From Pyrus communis (Eukaryota > Streptophyta > Magnoliopsida > Rosales > Rosaceae): a stretch of 64,000 nt of DNA. Position numbers and translations under genes: made by a program. Below are positions 32,396 to 43,473 of the stretch, piece by piece. Below the pieces are notes generated by a model. The model was not told the origin of the DNA, searched no databases, and was given only the letters and a program-made list of their open reading frames with translations. Every line of letters begins with the position of its first letter. The stretch's first letter is position 1. The stretch lies in contig NC_084816.1 of NCBI RefSeq assembly GCF_963583255.1, positions 16,913,100 through 16,977,099 of the forward strand. The letters are read 5' to 3'.

Positions 32396-33257
32396 ACAGA
32401 GAATTGAACTTCTCTAGGGCTAATAAATTTGTGGGATGTTTCACGAGTTAGAATAAAATTTTGATATATTTGATTTGATGCCTTATTAGGACTTTGCTTG
32501 TTGCTTTGAGTTGTAAACCGTTTTCTTCATGATTGAGGAATGAACAATAGCAATAAAACAACTACCACGCTAATTCAGAAAACTTCATGAAACATCGTAA
32601 GTAATATAGATCAGTTTTATATTTGCTCAGTCTTTACATGTACATTACGTTCCGCTATTGTAGCTACACCGCATATTGAAATGCCATGCTTATCTTTTAG
32701 AAAATTATATTGCTCGACCAAATTCTGGAACGTGCGAAACTGTTGTCGAGTATATGGCTACTCGTATGATCGCAATCTTCCTTGTAACAATCATACGTGC
32801 CTTCTTTATTGTTTCCGGATCAAAGTTCAGAAAGATGGAAACTTCGCCATATCGTATTGCTACACATTCTTACAGAACGATGCGGAAATAGGTTTATGAA
32901 AGACTTTTGATTGACTCTTATTAGAATTTTGATTCAAGTTGTTATGCACATACTACAGTTTGTAAAAATGTGTTCATTTTACACACCTCCACATCTTTTT
33001 TCTTGTCTGAATAACAAAAACTAAAATATTTGTTGAATGATTCGACACTTGTCATGGACACAACTGCAGCTCGTTAACGTTACATTCAGGCGTGTGGGAC
33101 ACGAGTATTGTGCCATATGCACTAGGGTGCCATATTATATTTGTGCTAAAATGAGTTTACCAAGAAAGGGGGCTCATTTTCTTAATCTATTGTACCTCAA
33201 CGACTCTTCGCTTCTTAACAAATTTAATCTCATACATCACATTTTCATTTTGCTATA

Positions 33258-33500
33258 GTAGGAATAATAATGCTTGAGAAATGCCTTTGTCTATTTACGG
33301 CAGAACAATTAAGGCTAGTCGTGTTCTTTTTCTTGCTTGTCGTATCTTTTACATGCAATGATTGTCACTTGCTATACTTGGAATAATAATGCTCGAGAAA
33401 TGCGTTTGCCTATTTATAGCAGAACAATTAAGGCTAGTCATGTTCTTTTTCCTGCTTGTCATATCTTTTACACACAATGATAGTCACTAACACGACAAGC
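33258..33500. repeat. 117-bp subrepeat, two copies per unit in units 2-5
   Basis: The block from taggaataataatgctcgag through tcgtatcttttacacgcaatgatagtcact appears twice in tandem here and at about 35088-35320, 36915-37150 and 38743-38970. Units 1 (about 31550) and 7 (about 41420) have it once. Confidence 0.8.
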
Positions 33501-33873
33501 GCGCAAGTTTAGTTTACAGTTTTCGCAACTCTATTGTAATAAACTAGTCAATCAATTAAATTGTAAATAAGTTATATTTGTGTGAAATAATAAATAGCTA
33601 TGTGATTGTTGATATTTAAGAATTTTATGGGAACTTGTAAGTTGCGTTTATCGTACCAAATAAATCCCAAATTTAGAAACTCTCGTACTTGATACCTCAC
33701 ACATTTGAATACGTTGCTAAAGTAGTTTTAAAGGAAAATGTGTTTTTCATCTTACGAATGACTCCCACCTTTGCCTCATCCATTATAAGTGTAGAACTCC
33801 TTACGTCAAAGTTCAACAGCATCTAATGATCATTTTCTGAAAAAATCAAAAGTGAAGCATTCTTTCCACCATT

Positions 33874-34224
33874 ATGGCCGTACTAAGCATGTTGCCAATT
33901 GTGTTTGTTTTGCTTCTGGCGAGTTGTACACTTCCAACGTTGGCGCATTTAGATGACTCACTTGCGGTGGTTGAGTGCAAAAAACTTTTCAGCATAAAGT
34001 ATGCATTCGACATGTACAACTATATTTTGAAAGGGAAGAAAATTGGTGACGTTAGCTGCCGAGCTCTTGTGGCGTTGGGAAGACCGTGCCATAATGTTTT
34101 CGTGAACAACACTTTTACTTATGAACACACCGGGAATAGAATAGCCATTCAAGCCAGGGCTGACCGAGTATTTAATCATTGTATAATTGTAAATTCCATC
34201 CCACCTCCTTCTTCTCTATCTTAA
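33874..34224 (+). CDS. Small secreted cysteine protein, prolamin-like/ECA1-type (array copy 2)
   Basis: A 116-residue single-exon ORF. Residues 1-24 form a signal peptide with hydrophobic core IVFVLLLASC. The mature part has Cys35, Cys62, Cys72 and Cys103, with ECKKLFSIKYAFDMYNYI, IGDVSCRALVALGRPCHNVF and DRVFNHC, and a proline-serine tail. Spacing and the 'IG-x-x-SCRA-x-x-x-L-x-x-x-CHNVF' core resemble the prolamin-like domain of ECA1/egg-cell and DD11-type reproductive proteins. Those normally have six cysteines; here the second is Ala44 and the first of the CC pair is Ser61. Sequons NNT and NRI/NRT positions: NNT at 78-80 is kept. A TATA box lies 84-90 bases upstream. ORF and promoter both look intact. 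Function in reproduction is inference. Confidence 0.75.
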   Translation: MAVLSMLPIVFVLLLASCTLPTLAHLDDSLAVVECKKLFSIKYAFDMYNYILKGKKIGDVSCRALVALGRPCHNVFVNNTFTYEHTGNRIAIQARADRVFNHCIIVNSIPPPSSLS

Positions 34225-34474
34225 ACAGAGAATTGAACTTCTCTAGGGCTAACAAATTTGTGGGATGTTTCATGAGTTAGAATAAAATTTTGATATATTT
34301 GATTTGATGCCTTATTACGACTTCGCTTTGTTGCTTTGAGTTGTAAACCATTTTCTTCATGATTGAGGAATGAACAATAGCAATAAAACAACTACCACGC
34401 TAATTCAGAAAACTTCATGAAACATCGTAAGTAATATAGATCAGTTTTATAATTGTTCGGTCTTTACATGTACA

Positions 34475-34729
34475 TTGTATTCCGCTATTGCAGATACACC
34501 GCATATTGAATTGCCATGCTTATCTTTTAGAAAATTATATTGCTCGACCAAATTCAGGCATGTACAAAACTGTTGTCGAGTATATGGCTACTCGTATGAT
34601 CGCAATCTTCCTAGTAACAGTGATACGTGCCTTCTTTATTGTTTCCGGATCAAAGTTCAGAAAGATGGAAACTTTGCCATATCGTATTGCTCAACATTCT
34701 TACAAAACGATGCTGAAATAGGTTTATGA
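34475..34729 (+). other. Second conserved segment of the array unit, open in two overlapping frames
   Basis: Frame A is cysteine-rich: LPCLSFRKLYCSTKF, NCCRVYGYSYDRNL, DTCLLYCFRIKV and FAISYC. Frame B, offset by one base at 34488-34721, reads LLENYIARPNSG, VEYMATRMIAIFLVTVIRAF and a basic tail, and would be membrane-spanning. Equivalents lie at 32676-32899, 36287-36551, 38144-38410, 39957-40211 and (partial) 40823-41020. Frame A is stopped early in unit 4 (TGA after MPC) and shortened in unit 3; frame B stays open in all. Neither matches a family I know. It may be a worn gene, a 3' UTR, or a real peptide. Confidence 0.4.
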
Positions 34730-35703
34730 AAGACTCTTGATTGACTCTTATTAGAATTTTGATTTAAGTTGTTATGCACATACTACAGGTTGTAAAAGTG
34801 TGTTAATTTTACACATCTCTGCATCTTCTTTCTTATCTGAATAATAAAAACTAAAATACTTGTTGAATGATTCGACACTTTACATGGACTCAACTGCAGC
34901 TCGTTGACGTTACATTCAGGCATGTGGGACACGAGTATTGTGCCATATGCACTAGGGTGCTATATTGTATTCGTGCTAAAATGAGTTTACCAAGAAAGGG
35001 GGCTCATTTTCTTAATCTATTGTATTTCAACGATTCTTCGCTTCTTAACAAATTTAATCTCATACATCACATTTTCATTTTGCTATAGTAGGAATAATAA
35101 TGCTCAAGAAATGCCTTTGTCTATTTACGGCAGAACAATTAAGGCTAGTCGTGTTGTTTTTCCTTCTTGTCGTATCTTTTACACGCAGTGATAGCCACTT
35201 GCTATACTAGGAATAATAATGCTCGAGAAATGCGTTTCTCTATTTACAGCAGAACAATTAAGGCTAGTCGCGTTCTTTTTCCTGCTTGTCGTATCTTTGA
35301 CACGCAATGATAGTCACTAACACGACAAGCACGCAAGTTTAGTTCACAATTTTCGCAACTCTATTGTAACAAATTAGTCAATCAATTAAACTGCAAATAA
35401 GTAATATTTGTGCGAAATAATAAATAGCTATGTGATTGTTGATATTTAAGAAATTTATGGGAACTTGTAAGTTGCGTTTATCGTACCAAATAAATCCCAA
35501 ATTTAGAAACTCTCGTACTCGATACCTCACACCAACAAATACGTTGCTAAAGTAGTTTTAAAGGAAAATGCGTTTTTCATCTTACGAATGACTCCCACCT
35601 TTGGCTCATCCATTGTAAGTGTAGATATCCTTGCGTTAAAGTTCAACAGCATCTAAGGATCATTTTCAGAGAAAATCAAAAGTTACACATTCTTTCCACC
35701 ATT

Positions 35704-36054
35704 ATGGCCGGACTAAACATGTTTCCAATTGTGGTTGTTTTGCTTTTGGCGAGTTGCATACTTCCAACGTTGGCACATTTGGATGACTCACCTACGGTGG
35801 TTGAGTGCAAAAAACATTTCAGCATAAAATATGCATTCGACGTGTACAACTATATTTTCAAAGGGAAGAAAATTGGTGACGGTAGTTGCCGGGCTCTTCT
35901 GGCGTTGGGAAGACCGTGTCGTAATGTTTTCGTGAACAACACTTTTACTTATGAACACACCGGGAACAGAACCACTATTCAAGCCAGGGCTGACCGAGTA
36001 TTTAATCATTGTATAATTGTAAATTCCGTCCCACCTCCTTCTTCTCTATCTTAA
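35704..36054 (+). CDS. Small secreted cysteine protein, prolamin-like/ECA1-type (array copy 3)
   Basis: A 116-residue ORF, the best match to the array consensus: signal peptide core IVVVLLLASCIL, cleavage near TLAH-LDD at 24-26. The mature protein has Cys35, 62, 72 and 103, Ala44/Ser61 in place of the usual third disulphide, and sequons at Asn78 (NNT) and Asn88 (NRT). RPCRNVF replaces RPCHNVF. The coding frame is fully open, but the TATA position reads TGTAAGT, so this copy may be transcriptionally weak. It lies in a complete 1830-bp unit with the doubled 117-bp subrepeat. Confidence 0.75.
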   Translation: MAGLNMFPIVVVLLLASCILPTLAHLDDSPTVVECKKHFSIKYAFDVYNYIFKGKKIGDGSCRALLALGRPCRNVFVNNTFTYEHTGNRTTIQARADRVFNHCIIVNSVPPPSSLS

Positions 36055-37532
36055 ACAGAGAATTGAACTTCTCTAGGGCGAACAAATTTGTGGGATGTTT
36101 CATGAGTTAGAATAAAATTTTGATATATTTGATTTGATGCCTTATTAGGACTTCGCTTTGTTGCCTTGAGTTGTAAACCGTTTTCTTCATGATTGAGGAA
36201 TGAACAATGGCAATAAAACAACTACCACGCTAATTCAGAAAACTTCATGAAACATTGTAAGTAATATAAATCAGTTTTATATTTGTTTGGTCTTTACATG
36301 TACATTACATTCCTCTATTGCAACTACATCGCATATTGAAATGCCGTGCTTATCTTTTAGAAAATTATATTGCTCGACCAAATTCAGGCACGTGCGAAAT
36401 TGTGGTCGAGTATATGGCTACTTGTATGATCGCAATCTTCCTTGTAACAGTGATACGTGCCTTCTTTACTGTTTCCGGATCAAAGTTGAGAAAGATGGAA
36501 ACTTCGCCATATCGTATTGCTCAACATTCTAACAAAACAATGTTGAAATAGGTTTATGAAAGACTCTTGATTGTCTCTTATTAGAATTTGGATTCAAGTT
36601 GTTATGCACATACTATAGTTTGTAAAAGTTTGTTCATTTTACACACCTCCGCATCTTTTTTCTTCTCTGAATAACAAAAATAAAATATTTGTTGAATGAT
36701 TTGACACTTGTCATGGACACAATTGCAGCTCGTTAACGTTACATTCAGGCGTGTGGGACACGAGTATTGTGCCATATGCACTAGGGTGCCATATTATATT
36801 TGTTCTAAAATGAGTTTACCAAGAAAGGGGGGCTCTTTTTCTTAATCTATTGTACTTCAATGATTCTTCGCTTCTTAACAAATTTAATCTCATACATCAC
36901 ATTTTCATTTTGCTAGACTAGGAATAATAATGCTCGAGAAATGCCTTTGTCTATTTAGGGCAGAATAATTAAGGCTAGTCGTGTTGTTTTTCCTGCTTGT
37001 CGTATCTTTTACACGCAACGATAGTCACTGGCTATAGTAGGAATAATAATGCTCGAGAAATGCGTTTGTCTATTTACAGCAGAACAATTAAGGCTAGTGG
37101 CGTTATTTTTCCTGCTTGTCATATCTTTTACCCTCAATGATAGTCATTAACACGACAATCGCGCAAGTTTAGCTCACAGTTTTCTCAACTCTATTGTAAT
37201 AAACTAGTCAATCAATTAAATTGCAAATAAGTAATATTTGTGCAAACTAATAAATTGCTTTGTGATTGTTGATATTTAAAAAATTTATGGGAACTGGTAA
37301 GTTGCGTTTATCGAAACGAATAAATCCAAATTTAGAAACTCTCGTACTTGATACCTCACTCCAATAAATATGTTGCTAAAGTAGTTTTAAAGGAAAATGC
37401 CTTTTTCATCTTATGAATGACTCCAACCTTTGCCTCATCCATTATAAGTGTAGAACTCCTTGCGTCAAAGTTCAACAGCATCAAAGGATCATTTTCTGAG
37501 AAAATCAAAAGTCACGTATTCTTTCCACCATT

Positions 37533-37880
37533 ATGGCTGGACTAAACAGGTTTCCAATTGTGGTCATTTTGCTTTTGGCAAGTTGCACACTTCCAACGTT
37601 GGCGCATTTGGGTGACTCACCTGCCATGGTTGAGTGCAAAAATCATTTCAGCATAAAATATGCATTCGACGTGTACAACTATATTTTCAAAGGGAAGAAA
37701 ATTGGTGACGGTAGTTGCCAGGCTCTTGTGGCGTTGGGAAGACTGTGCCATAATGTTTTCGTGAACAACACTTTTACTTATGAACACACCGAGAATAGAA
37801 CCGTCATTCAAGCCAGGGCTGACCGAGTATTTAATCATTGTATAATTGTAAATTCCATCCCACCTCCTTCTCTATCTTAA
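37533..37880 (+). CDS. Small secreted cysteine protein, prolamin-like/ECA1-type (array copy 4)
   Basis: A 115-residue ORF with signal peptide (IVVILLLASCTL) and the same four mature cysteines. Differences from other copies include Gly27 for Asp, Met32 for Val, Asn37 for Lys, Gln63 for Arg, Leu71 for Pro and Glu87 for Gly; one serine is missing in the tail (PPPSLS). The TATA box 84-90 bases upstream is intact. With copy 2 it is one of only two units with both an open frame and an intact TATA motif. The high share of amino-acid-changing differences among copies deserves a formal test. Confidence 0.75.
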   Translation: MAGLNRFPIVVILLLASCTLPTLAHLGDSPAMVECKNHFSIKYAFDVYNYIFKGKKIGDGSCQALVALGRLCHNVFVNNTFTYEHTENRTVIQARADRVFNHCIIVNSIPPPSLS

Positions 37881-39355
37881 ACAGAGAATTGAACTTCTGT
37901 AGGGATAATAAATTTGTGGGATGTTTCATGAGTTAGAATAAAATTTTGATATATTTGATTTGTTGCCTTATTCCAACTACGCTTTGTCGCCTTGAGTTGT
38001 AAACCGTTTTCTTCATGATTGAGGAATGAACAATAGCAATAAAACAACTACCACGCTAATTCAGAAAATTTCATGAAACATCGTAAGTAATATAGATCAG
38101 TTTTATATTTGTTCGGTCTTTACATGTACATTACGTTCCGCTATTGCAGCTACACCGCATATTGAAATGCCATGTTGATCTTTTAGAAAATTATATTGCT
38201 CGACCAAATTCAGGCGCGTGCAAAACTGTTGTCGAGTATATGGCTACTCGTATGATCGCAATCTTCCTAGTAACGGTCATACGTGCCTTCTTTATTGTTT
38301 CCGGATCAAAGTTGAGAAAGATGGAAACTTCGCCATATCGTATTGATGAACATTCTTTCAAAACGATGCTAAAATACGTTTATGAAAGAGTCTTGATTGA
38401 CTCTTATTAGAATTTTGATTCAAGTTGTTATGCACATACTACAGTTTGTAAAAGTGTGTTCATTTTACACACCTCCGCATCTTTTTTCTTGTCTAAATAA
38501 TAAAAACTAAAATATTTGTTGAATGATTCGATGCTTGGCATGGTAACAACTGTAGCTCGTTAACGTTACATTCAGGCATGTGGGACATGAGTATTGTGCC
38601 ATATGCACTAGGGTGCCATATTATATTTGTGCTAAAATGAGTTTACCAAGAAAGGGGGCCACATTTTCTTTATCTATTGTACTTCAACGATTCTTCACTT
38701 CTTAACAAATTTAATCTCATACATCACATTTTCATTTTGCAATAGTAGGAATAATAATCCTCGAGAAATGCCTTTGTCTATTTACGGCAGAACAATTAAG
38801 GCTAGTCGTGTTGTTTTTCCTACTTGTCGTATCTTTTACACGCAATGATAATCACTTGCCATAGTAGGAATAATAATGCTCAAGAAATGTATATGTCTAT
38901 TTACAGCAGAACAATTAAGGCTAGTCGCGTTCTTTTTTTATGTATCTTTTACAGGCAATGATAGTCACTAACACCACAAGCGCGCAAGTTCAGTTCACAG
39001 TTTTCACAACTCTATTGTAATAAACTAGTCAATCAAGTAAATTGCAAATAAGTAATATTTGTGCGAACTAATAAATTGTTTTGTGATTGTTGATATTTAA
39101 AAAATTTATGGGAACTGGTAAGTTGCGTTTATCGAAACGAATAAATCCCAAATTTAGAAACTCTCGTACTTGATACCTCACACCAATAAATACGTTGCTA
39201 AAGTAGTTTTAAAGGAAAATGCCTTTTTCATCTTACGAATGACTCCAACCTTTGCCTTACCCATTATAAGTGTAGAACTCCTTGCGTCAAAGTTCAACAT
39301 CATCTAAGGATCATTTTCTGAGAAAATCAAAAGTTACGCATTCTTTCCACCATTA

Positions 39356-39706
39356 TGGCTGGACTAAACACGTTTCCAATTGTGGTCATTTTGCTTTTGG
39401 CGAGTTGCACACTTCCAACTTCGGCACATTTGGATGACTTAGCTGCCGTGGTTGAGTGCAAAAAAACATTTTAGCATAAAGTATGCATTCGATGTGTACA
39501 GCTATATTTTCAAAGGGAAGAAAATTGGTGACGGTAGTTGCGGGGGTCTTATGGCGTTGAGAAGACCGTGCCATAATGTTTTCGTGAACATCACTTTTAC
39601 TTATGAACACATCGGGAACAAAACCGCCATCCAAGCCAGGGCTGATCGAGTATTTAATCATTGTATAATTGTAAATTACGTCCCACCACCTTCTTCTCTA
39701 TCTTAA
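39356..39706 (+). pseudogene. Array gene copy 5, frameshifted at the same A-tract
   Basis: The start MAGLNTFPIVVILLLASC is readable. The tract after GAGTGC has seven A, as in copy 1, moving the ribosome out of frame; the rest stays open in another frame at 39452-39706. Extra changes include CGGLMALRRPC for CRALVALGRPC. The promoter TATA is intact. Confidence 0.85.
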
Positions 39707-40502
39707 ACAGAGAATTGAACTTCTCTGGGGCTAATAAATTTGTGCGATGTTTCATGAGTTAGAATAAAAGTTTGATATATTTGATTTGATTTCTTATTAG
39801 GACTTCGCTTTGTTGCTTTGAGTTGTAAACCGTTTTCTTCATGATTGAGGAATGAACACTAGTAATAAAACAACTACCACGTTAATTCAAAAAACTTCAT
39901 GAAACATCGTAAGTAATATAGATCAGTTTTATAATTGTTCGGTCTTTACATGTACATTGCGTTCCGCTATTGCAGCTACACCTCATATTGAAATGCCATG
40001 GTTATCTTTTAGAAAATTATATTGCTCGACCAAATTCAGGCATGTGCGAAACTGTTGTCGAGTATATGGCTACTCGTATGATCGCAATCTTACTTGTAAC
40101 AGTCATACGTGCCTTCTTTATTGTTTTCGAATCACAGTTAAGAAAGTTGGAAACCTCGCCATATCGTATTGCTCAACATTCTTACAAAACCATGCTGAAA
40201 TAGGTTTATGAAAGACTTTTGTTTGACTCTTATTAGAATATTGATTCAAGTTGTTATGCACATACTACAGTTTGTAGAAGTGTGTTCAATTTACACACTT
40301 CCGCATCTTTTTTCTTGTCTAAATAACAAAAACTAAAATATTTGTTGAATGATATGACACTTGTCATGGACACAACTGCAGCTCGTTAAAATTGCATTCA
40401 GGCGTGTGGGACACGAGTATTGTGCCATATGCACTAGGGTACCATATTATATTTGTGCTAAAATGAGTTTACCTAGAAAAGGGGGCTCATTTTCTTAATC
40501 TA

Positions 40503-40690
40503 TTGTACTCTAAGAAAGGGGGGCTCATAATGTATGCATTCGACGTGTACAACTATATTTTCAAAGGGAAGAAAATTGGTGACGGTAGTGGCCGAGCTCT
40601 TGTGGCATTGGGAAGACCGTGCCATAATGTTTTCGTGAACAACCCTTTTACTTATGAGCACACCGGGAACAGAACCGCCATTTAAGTCAG
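40503..40690 (+). pseudogene. Array gene copy 6, internal fragment
   Basis: The central part (YAFDVYNYIFKGKKIGDGSG to YEHTGNRTAI) survives, with Cys62 changed to Gly and a TAA at 40683. The promoter, signal peptide and tail are gone. The unit has shrunk to 847 bp. The junction at 40508 (gtactctaagaaaggggggctcat) joins spacer directly to coding sequence, a deletion inside or between units. Confidence 0.85.
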
Positions 40691-42914
40691 GGCTAACCGA
40701 GTATTTGATTTGATGCCTTATTATGACTTCGCTTTGTTGCTTTGAGTTGTAAACCATTTTCTTCATGATTGAGGAATGAACAATAGCAATAAAGCAACTA
40801 CCATGCTAATTCAGAAAACTTCATGAAACATCGTAAGTTATATAGACCAAATTCAGGCATGTGCGAAACTGTTGTCGAGTATTTGGCTACTTGTATGATC
40901 GCAATCTTCCTTGTAATTGTCATACGTGTCTTCTTTATTGTTTCCGTATCTAAGTTGAAAAAGAAGGAAACTTCGCAATATCGTATTGCTCAACATTCTT
41001 ACAAAACGATGCTGAAATAGGTTTATGAAAGACTCTTGATTGACTCTTACTAGAATTTTGATTCAAGTTGTTATGCACATACTACAGTCTGTAAAAGTGT
41101 GTTCCTTTTACACACCTCCGTATCTGTCTTTCTTTTTTGTTTTTTTTAATCTCTTTTTTTGTTGTCTGAATAACCAAAACAAAAATATTTGTTGAACGAT
41201 TCGACATTTATCATGGACACAAATGCAGCTTGTTAAAGTTACATTTAGGCATGTGGGACACGAGTATTGTGCCATATGTAGTACAGTGTGATATTATATT
41301 TACGCTAAAATGAGTTTACCAAGAAAGCAGGGGTTCATTTTCTTAATCTATTCTACTTCAATGATTCTTCGCTTTTTAACATATTTAATCTCATATAGCA
41401 CATTTTCATTTTGCTATAATGGGAATAATAATACTCGAGAAATGCTTTTGTCTATTTACAGCAGAACAATTAAGGCTAGTCGCGTTCTTTTTCTAGCTTG
41501 GCGTATCTTTTACACGCAATGATAGTCACTAAGATGACAAGCGTGCAAGTTTAGTCCACAGTTTTCGCAACTTTATTGTAATAAACTAGTCAATCAATTA
41601 AATTGCAAATAAGTAATATTTGTGCGAAATAATAAATAGCTATGTGATTGTTGATATTTAAACAATTTTTGGGAACTTGTAAGTAGTGTTTATCGTACCA
41701 AATAAATCCCAAATTTATAAACTCTCGTATTTGATACCTCACACCAATAAATACGTTGCTAAAGTAGTTTTAAAGGAAAATGTGTTTTTCATCTTATGAA
41801 TGACTCCCACCTTTGCCTCATCCATTATAAGTGTAGAACTCCTTTTGTCAAAGTTCAACAGCATTTAAGGATCATTTTATGAGAAAATCAAAAGTTACGC
41901 ATTCTTTCGACCATTATGGCCAAACTAAACATGTAAGATCCCACATCGCCCAGGGGTGTGGATCCTGTAAGCCTTATATGTATATTCCCATCTCTACCTA
42001 GCACGAGTTTTTTTGGGAGCTCACTGGCTTCGGGTTCCGTAGGAACTCCGAAGTTAAGCGAGTTTGTGCGAGAGCAATCCTAGGATGGGTGACCCCCTGG
42101 GAAGTTCTTGTGTGGGTTCCCATAAACAAAACTGTGAGGGCGTGGTCGGGGCCCAAAGTGGAGCTACGGTGGAGTCGAGCCCGAGATGTGGTGGGGGCAA
42201 AGGGCCGGGATGTGACAATTTGGTATTAGAGCCAATCCCTGGTCGGAAGTGTGCCAACGATGACATTAGGCCCCTAAGGGGGGTGGATTGTAAGATCTCA
42301 CATCGCCTAAGGCCCCCCATCCCTATGCTAATAGCTAGAGGAAAAACACTTCAGGCCCTATGCCAACATCATAACCGTTGCCCGGGACAGACCAGAATCT
42401 ATCGCTTTGTCTCGTAGCGGAATAAGGACCACTAGGTAAGTACAAAACCACTGAACATATATATATTGAAAATCAACTTCATAGTATAAAGTCATCCATC
42501 ATCTATACTACAAAGAGGTGTTCTAAACATGTTCTAAATATCATATTGTCATCCATAAGATATTCTATAAGAACATGGGTTATAGGAAAAATAGTAATAA
42601 TTCAAACTAGGCTCAATAAGCATGTTATCTCACAAAACGTTGCATAAAATGTAATCATCAAATCATGTTTTTCATGTATGCATTTCTACTATCAAAAATG
42701 CATTTTTAGAAGGGGTCCACTCACAGTACTTCGCCCCCGAAGAGCCACGTAACTAGAGAAGACGAAAATGCCACAACTAAATGCCCTTAAGCACATAAAT
42801 GGTACATTTAGTCAAAATTTACTCAAACGACTTAATTTGGGAAAAAGGACATTAGAAATGGGTTCAGAAGGTTGAAATTAGGCTAAAAGGGGTCTTAAAC
42901 GAAAACCTAAAAAG

Positions 42915-43027
42915 TCAATGGTCAAAGTCAACGTTGACCGTTGACCTATCAAAGTCAAAGTCAACGCTGACCGTTGACCCGGTCAATGGTCAGATCGGGT
43001 CAAAGTCAACGGATCGGGGTCAAGGGT
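42915..43027. promoter_or_regulatory. Cluster of about twelve W-box cores (TTGAC/GTCAA)
   Basis: Within about 110 bases the sequence repeats gtcaaagtcaacg and gttgaccgttgacc. TTGAC is the WRKY-factor core site. Placement in an LTR suggests stress-responsive promoter activity, which is inference. Confidence 0.55.
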
Positions 43028-43421
43028 TTTGGGTTGGACCGGGTTGGGCCTAAAGGGTTTGGGTCCAATAGGGTTTAGGGTTTAAAGGGTATTGGGCTTA
43101 AAAGCCTGGTCCAACTAATAGGGTTTTGGGTTTGAAAATAAAAATAAACAAAAATTAAATAAAAGGAAACTGGGTTGGGTCTTAAAAGGTTTGGCTTAGT
43201 GATCTGGCCCAAAGGCTTGGGGGTTATTTTCCTCTAACTATTTGCTTAGAGACAGGGAGCTGGTATGGGGCCTGGAGAGTTATTGGACATTCACTAGTGA
43301 TTATTATATATACAAGTTATGATTTGAGATATTGCATGGCATGTTAGGTTTTGGAAAACTTATTTTATCATGTTATATGTGTTTCCATAAAACCTAGGGG
43401 TTAGTACGTTGATAACTATTC

Positions 43422-43424
<3 letters not shown>

Positions 43425-43471
<47 letters not shown>
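43425..43471. repeat. (TA)n microsatellite
   Basis: About 23 TA units; the ORF across it is an artefact. Confidence 0.95.

Positions 43472-43473
<2 letters not shown>

Noticed and set aside
33037..33258. 73-residue ORF recurring in several units (also 34867-35088)
   Set aside because: It is disrupted in other units and has no signal or family; probably spacer kept open by recent duplication.
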